A stretch of 64,000 nucleotides of DNA from Coniferiporia sulphurascens (lineage: Eukaryota > Basidiomycota > Agaricomycetes > Hymenochaetales > Hymenochaetaceae): contig NBBA01000010.1 of NCBI GenBank assembly GCA_002794785.1, positions 1,302,001 to 1,366,000 on the forward strand, written 5' to 3'. Under the pieces are notes generated by a model. The model saw only the letters and a list, made by a program, of their open reading frames with translations, ran no database searches and was not told the DNA's origin. Shown piece by piece: positions 59,523 through 64,000 of the stretch (within the stretch, counting starts at the first letter, position 1; every line of letters starts with the position of its first letter). The translations under genes and the position numbers were made by a program.

Positions 59523-61546
59523 ATGAGCTCGACGGTGACGGAATTACAGGCAGCAGTTACACTGGGGCAGGCTGTGCCCCCTTTCACACCACATGCAATA
59601 TCGGTTTCGCTCCCGACATGGCGAGACACCGTTGGTTATGAAGAAAATGAAAAGAGAGTCGTCGATGCGATGGTCTCTGGATATCCCCGATTTTTTATAC
59701 ACTTAAGTATTCAGAAGGTGAGCGGTTGATCCGCTAGGCCATTGCTCCCTCTAAACGGTGTGTATAGCTCGCAGGCATTTGTGAGAAAAAATTCGGCAGC
59801 AGCGGAGAGCGATGTCTACTTTGTCCGTCAAAGAAAGTGGCCGGGTTCTGTCGCGAGTTCTTACTTGACCGCTCTGTTGGCCAGAAGCCATCAGTTCGTC
59901 TCATTGAATTTCTCATCCATCCGGAGGATAGTTCGGCGCTGTCGGCCTCCTCGAGTGTGACTCTCCACATAGTATTATTTCCCGCTGAGGCATTCCCGCT
60001 CGCGAAGCAGTTCTGGCAACACACGGGCACGGGTATTTCTAGTCGTACTGCGGAGAAATGTCTTGCATTACTTGCGGATGCACCCGTTGCCTCCGTGCGT
60101 GCCCACACACCTGTACATGCTGTACAGGGCAGGTTGCCGTCAAAGCCGCATAACAGGCATTATTCTGTCCGATCTCCGATGTCGCCGACCTTGTCGCCTG
60201 TTCGCCCAGCGACACCAGTCAGCCCGCTAGGGCCAACCCAGGACGATATGATTACGACCGATGTCACATCGTATTTGGAAGAACGCTATGGACGGAACCT
60301 GCCTTTGGGCTATGCTGCTGCCGCCAAACGAGCTTTGCGTCGCCGTATCGCTGGTGTCCTCATTCGCGACTGCAGCAATGGCCATGACTCACAACAGCAC
60401 CCCTTCGCTGGCAGCGATGAAGCAGAGCTTGGACCGAGCTCCCGTGGTGTTGCGAGTGTCACCGAAGACGACGTATTTCTCCACCCAACTGGCATGGCAG
60501 CGATCTGGTCGGCACACCAACTCGCCTTATCAAGTAGACCTGCACGAAAGAGCGTGTGCTTTGGTTTCCCGTACACGGATACACTTAAAATTCTTCAGAA
60601 ATGGGGCCCAGGCTGCCATTTCTTCGGCCACGGGCTTGACTCTGACATTGACGCGCTTGAGACATTGCTGAACGAATTATCACCCAACCACTTGCCTACC
60701 TCGCCTCCTCCAATTTTAGCGCTTTTTACGGAGTTCGCCACTAATCCTCTCTTGCGTTCTGCGAACCTACCGCGCTTGCGTGCACTAGCGGACAAATATG
60801 ACTTCCTCATCGTTGTGGATGAAACTGTCGGGAACTTCGTTAACGTCTCAGTTTTGCCATACGCGGATATAGTCGTTAGCAGTCTAACGAAGGTGTTTAG
60901 TGGGGATGCAAACGTCATGGGGGGAAGGTATGACAGCCACTTATTTTAGATTTATACACAGCTGACAACGGACCACAGCCTGGTTCTCAACCCAAGCCGG
61001 AAACATTACGCCCAGCTGAAAGCAACCTTACAAGATACGTATGAAGACAACTATTTCAACGAGGATGCTATTTTCATGGAACGCAATTCGCGTGACTTCA
61101 AGCGACGCGTACACATTATAAACGAAAACACTGAAGCTGTTTGCGACTTGCTTAAAACACGGCAATATCCTGCGGGGATCGTCAAGGAGGTTTATTACCC
61201 GAAATACACGACCCGCGCAAACTTCGACATATGCCGTTCAAAAGATCTTCCTGAGGGTGCTTCGGCGTTTGGCGGGCTGTTTTCGGTGACGTTTACACAG
61301 GATACTGCGTCGCGAGCTTTCTTCGATTCTCTTGCATGTTACAAGGGTCCTTCACTCGGCACGAACTTCACGCTCGCCTGCCCTTACACCGTGCTCGCTC
61401 ACTTCGCAGAAATAGATTGGGCGAATGAATATGGTGTTGAAGAGGGGCTTGTTCGTGTGAGTGTCGGCACGGAAGAGCGCGATTCGCTGCTGCGCGTCTT
61501 TCAGCAGGCTTTGGACATAGCGGAGGCGGCAACTCGGGTGGGTTGA
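59523..61546 (+). CDS. str2: Cystathionine gamma-synthase (Str2 type, PLP-dependent)
   Basis: PLP enzyme making cystathionine from cysteine and an activated homoserine, the transsulfuration step toward methionine. Exons 59523-59717, 59768-60927 and 60979-61546 give 640 residues, the long fungal form. The N-terminal third is fungus-specific (AVPPFTPHAISVSLPTWRDT, VSGYPRFFIHLSIQK, KKFGSSGERCLLCPSKKVAG). The PLP fold shows DVTSYLEERYGRNLP, DVFLHPTGMAAIWSAHQLAL (cofactor phosphate region), GFPYTDTLKILQKWGPG, LFTEFATNPLLRSANLPRLR, the aspartate in DFLIVVDETVGNFVNV, and the lysine that should form the Schiff base in IVVSSLTKVFSG. The C-terminal domain ends with EEGLVRVSVGTEERDSLL, as in Cys/Met metabolism enzymes. 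A CACGTG element lies upstream. Confidence 0.9.
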
Positions 61547-62557
61547 GAAAACTTGATTAGTCCCGTGCCTCGATACGGGTTTAAAAAGCCAGTTGTGGCT
61601 TACCTGTTCTGAAAACCAAATATCTCCAGCAATGGCACGTGTAACTGCAGAGTTATGCTTGTATGTTCAACACATCTAATATGATAAGTAGCAAGGATTG
61701 TACGACTAGTATCGATTATGTAACTGCACACCTGGTAGTAGGCGGAGGACCGCCCGCATTTGAACATCGTCTTATGAGGATTTCTTTTTTCATTCAAGTT
61801 GATTCAACTCTTAACTTTTTGCACGAGATCCTCATTGTTATACCTTCATCTCCTTACCATTGAGTTTACTCGTGAAATAAGAAAAAGATGGAACGAGGCT
61901 TTCTCCTGTTTCGTGTCAAACCAACAATTTTCTCCCAGGGGATATAAATAAGAATTTACACTGCGATAAATTTACACTTTGCGATTCGGTGGAGGAATGG
62001 CTTAAAATACGGACAGGGACGTGTACATGTCTGCAGTAAGGCACCAGCACTGGCACATAGTAAGAGGAAGTAGAGAAGTCGTGGTTCGTGCCCTAGAAGA
62101 CCTTATAACATAAAAGTGGCGACCCATAGCTTAAGATGCTACCTACTCATAGCCATACGATAGGGGATTTGAGGGTGAAAGGCCATAGGTGGCTTATAAT
62201 TATCACAGGAACCAAATCATAAACTATAATGAGTTTCGATACTTTATTTATCTAACTACCGTGAGTTGCAACTTGCACGCCCTCGGATTTTTGGACGGCA
62301 CTTCTCAGCTTCGTAAACCGTAACGATGCTCCTTTGAGCCTACGGTGTTCCATATAAAATTAGATCTAACCTGAAGCAAGTTCATTTTTTGGCAGAAATT
62401 CTGCATAGTTGGGTTGATTCCGCTCGATAAACATGTGGTTCGGTACCGAGCTTCTCAAAATAGAATTGACCTTAAATGCATGACATAATATACCCCTTTC
62501 AGGCAACTACTGAGTGTCTATATAAGCTTGTTTTTTTCCCTCATTTTTCCATCGTCT
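61547..62557. other. Intergenic region, about 1 kb
   Basis: Downstream of str2. No gene recognised; AT-rich with short frames only. The last part (from about 62510) contains the CTATATAAGC motif and TTTTTTT run that precede repeat unit G. Confidence 0.5.
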
Positions 62558-63247
62558 GCAGCAGATCCAAGGTCGCGAGGCTCGCAACGTTCACAACGAC
62601 GGCACACGTCTTGTGTTCGCTGCTCGTCTTTCTTCGCGAGCGGGCCAAGGTCTGAGTGTTCTAGTCCCTCTCGATCGACTTCAGCCGAGTCCGAACGATA
62701 ATGTTCGAGTCACGTACCAGAAAGACAGCCAGTCCATTTCTATTATCAATATTTCTACCCTAAGACTCCCGCGAAGGGACGAGGGTAACAGACGGCTTTG
62801 GGACGCGTGACAGGGGCCGGGTGAGTTCTCATTCGTGCGGTCTGTGTCTCCCGCGCGCGCGGTCGTCCACCGCCTTTATCCCTCTGGGAAGGCAGCGCAG
62901 GTCACTAGTGGGGCACCATGCCTGCGATGGAGCAGCCCACACCTTGCGTGAAACGATTGGGAATCCCTCTGTTTTCTTTGGGGTTCTCAGGTTCTCCGTC
63001 AGTTACCCCCCTGGTCAAACTCTATGTAGCCGAGAACTGGGGCTATTCTGGCTCAGTTTTTTTTACGCGGCCTGTCGGTAAGAGGCGAATCGGGCGGAGA
63101 ATGGGACTGACCGGCGTGCTGGGATGCACTTAGGACCACTGATAGGAATCTTTGCCCTTCGGCTCAATTCGCGACACGTTTATGGTACACCGCTCCGTCG
63201 GTGCGGTGTCCAGGGTAACTCGATTCAGACTACTCTGGATCTGCTGC
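62558..63247 (+). repeat. Repeat unit G, inverted solitary copy, 690 bp
   Basis: A seventh copy of the array family in the opposite orientation, 10 kb from the array. It begins GCAGCAGATCCAAGGTCGCG (62558) and ends GGATCTGCTGC (63247), so the putative transcript direction is plus. The core matches unit F (TCACTAGTGGGGCACCATGC). A TATATAA motif lies about 40 bp upstream and a T6 run (ATAATTTTTTCC) shortly after the end. The spacers that join the array copies are not present here. Confidence 0.83.
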
Positions 63248-64000
63248 TCCGAAGATAATTTTTTCCTTTTATTGGCTCTTCGCGAGTCGATTTATTGCCG
63301 TGTAGATGTTGTTTGTATGAGGTTATATAAATACTGTATCCGTCTTTCATCACTAGTGTCTGGGAGGGATAAATAAGTTGGTGACTATTGGTCCGCGTAG
63401 ACGATGAGGTGCTGAGACGAGCCCAGACACGAGGAGTCCGGCTCTAACTGTATTATTATTGACTGAAAAGCGTTCATTCTCGGGCGCAGCTCTTCAGAAA
63501 CGACTTTTGCGTCACCGAAGCCATACCGATAGACACTGAACGTATGGGCTTCACTTAGTCCCCCGGTCTGTATGCTCAGTAAATTAGGCCCTATTTGATG
63601 CTTGGAGTATTTCAGGGATTGAATTTTAAGTTATCCCCTTTGAAGGCGGTGCGCGAAGCCGCCTTTTGTCCTTAAAATACATGTATGTAACTCAATCGCT
63701 CTTAGACTCAGCAGACATGGCAAACACTGCGGAGCGAAGAGTGTCCGATGGTCTCTGCCTTGTCCAGTTGAGTCAATCAGGCAGCTTCTGTCGCGAATGG
63801 CAGACCTACGCGCGGGAGTAGCCTTATTCGTAAATTGTGTACGTTTGAAATATTCAATAATGGTCCTCGCAGCTTGACCGCATGTATAATGCGACGTATA
63901 GTGGCTATCATTCACGATTTGTTCTACAACTGTACTTCAAATTCACCAATACTTTCCGAACTTGCTCGGAACCTCAAGCCACAAACCCTCTCCTGTCTTG
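63248..64000. other. Right-hand end of window, no gene recognised
   Basis: After repeat G there is about 750 bp with no convincing gene. A minus-strand frame at 63631-63915 has no recognisable features. Any gene here would continue beyond the window. Confidence 0.45.

Overview
This window is eukaryotic, nuclear and fungal, most likely from an Agaricomycete basidiomycete. Genes sit close together on both strands and carry many short (about 45-90 nt) GT...AG introns. The gene set includes families typical of these fungi: a DUF6533 membrane protein, an F-box protein of the mushroom type, and a perilipin/CAP20 protein. I rebuilt exons by eye from splice sites and family conservation. Where I give a full exon list, the exon lengths add up to an open frame, with one exception (the Polo kinase).

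Layout. 1-1819 (-): ABC-C (MRP) transporter, cut by the left edge. 3106-4007 (+): small MAPEG-family membrane protein. 4250-8830 (-) and 9055-13287 (+): two full-length, divergently transcribed paralogues of the condensin HEAT subunit Ycg1/Cnd3/CAP-G, sharing a promoter region of about 220 bp. 13665-16692 (+): large disordered RING-H2 protein. 17297-19102 (+): F-box protein. 19936-22946 (+): Polo-like kinase with an apparent 1-nt frameshift in its last exon. 23940-25807 (+): Sds23-type CBS-domain protein. 26695-28012 (-) and 30559-31392 (-): two proteins I do not recognise. 32506-33873 (+): ARL8 GTPase. 36286-40975 (+): Vps3/TGFBRAP1/Vam6-type CORVET/HOPS protein. 41352-42531 (-): perilipin-like protein. 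52825-55060 (+): Cue3/ASCC2. 55311-57274 (-): DUF6533 protein. 57929-59344 (-): Fyv10/Gid9/MAEA. 59523-61546 (+): cystathionine gamma-synthase (Str2).

The non-genic island at about 44.98-52.7 kb is the most unusual part. It holds six same-orientation copies of an unrecognised repeat, each bounded by an 11-bp inverted repeat (GCAGCAGATCC ... GGATCTGCTGC). The copies have conserved flanks, variable cores and two kinds of spacer. Two short terminal-inverted-repeat elements (664 and 667 bp, TA target duplications) are inserted in the array. A seventh copy lies alone and inverted at 62.56-63.25 kb. Read on the minus strand (plus strand for the seventh copy), most copies have a TATA-like motif just before the unit and a T6 run just after it, so the units could be transcribed.

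Functionally this is mostly a housekeeping neighbourhood: chromosome condensation and mitotic control (two condensin paralogues, Polo kinase, Sds23), endolysosomal traffic (Vps3-like, ARL8), protein quality control and turnover (Cue3/ASCC2, Gid9, RING, F-box), sulfur amino-acid synthesis and lipid droplets. I see no metabolic gene cluster.
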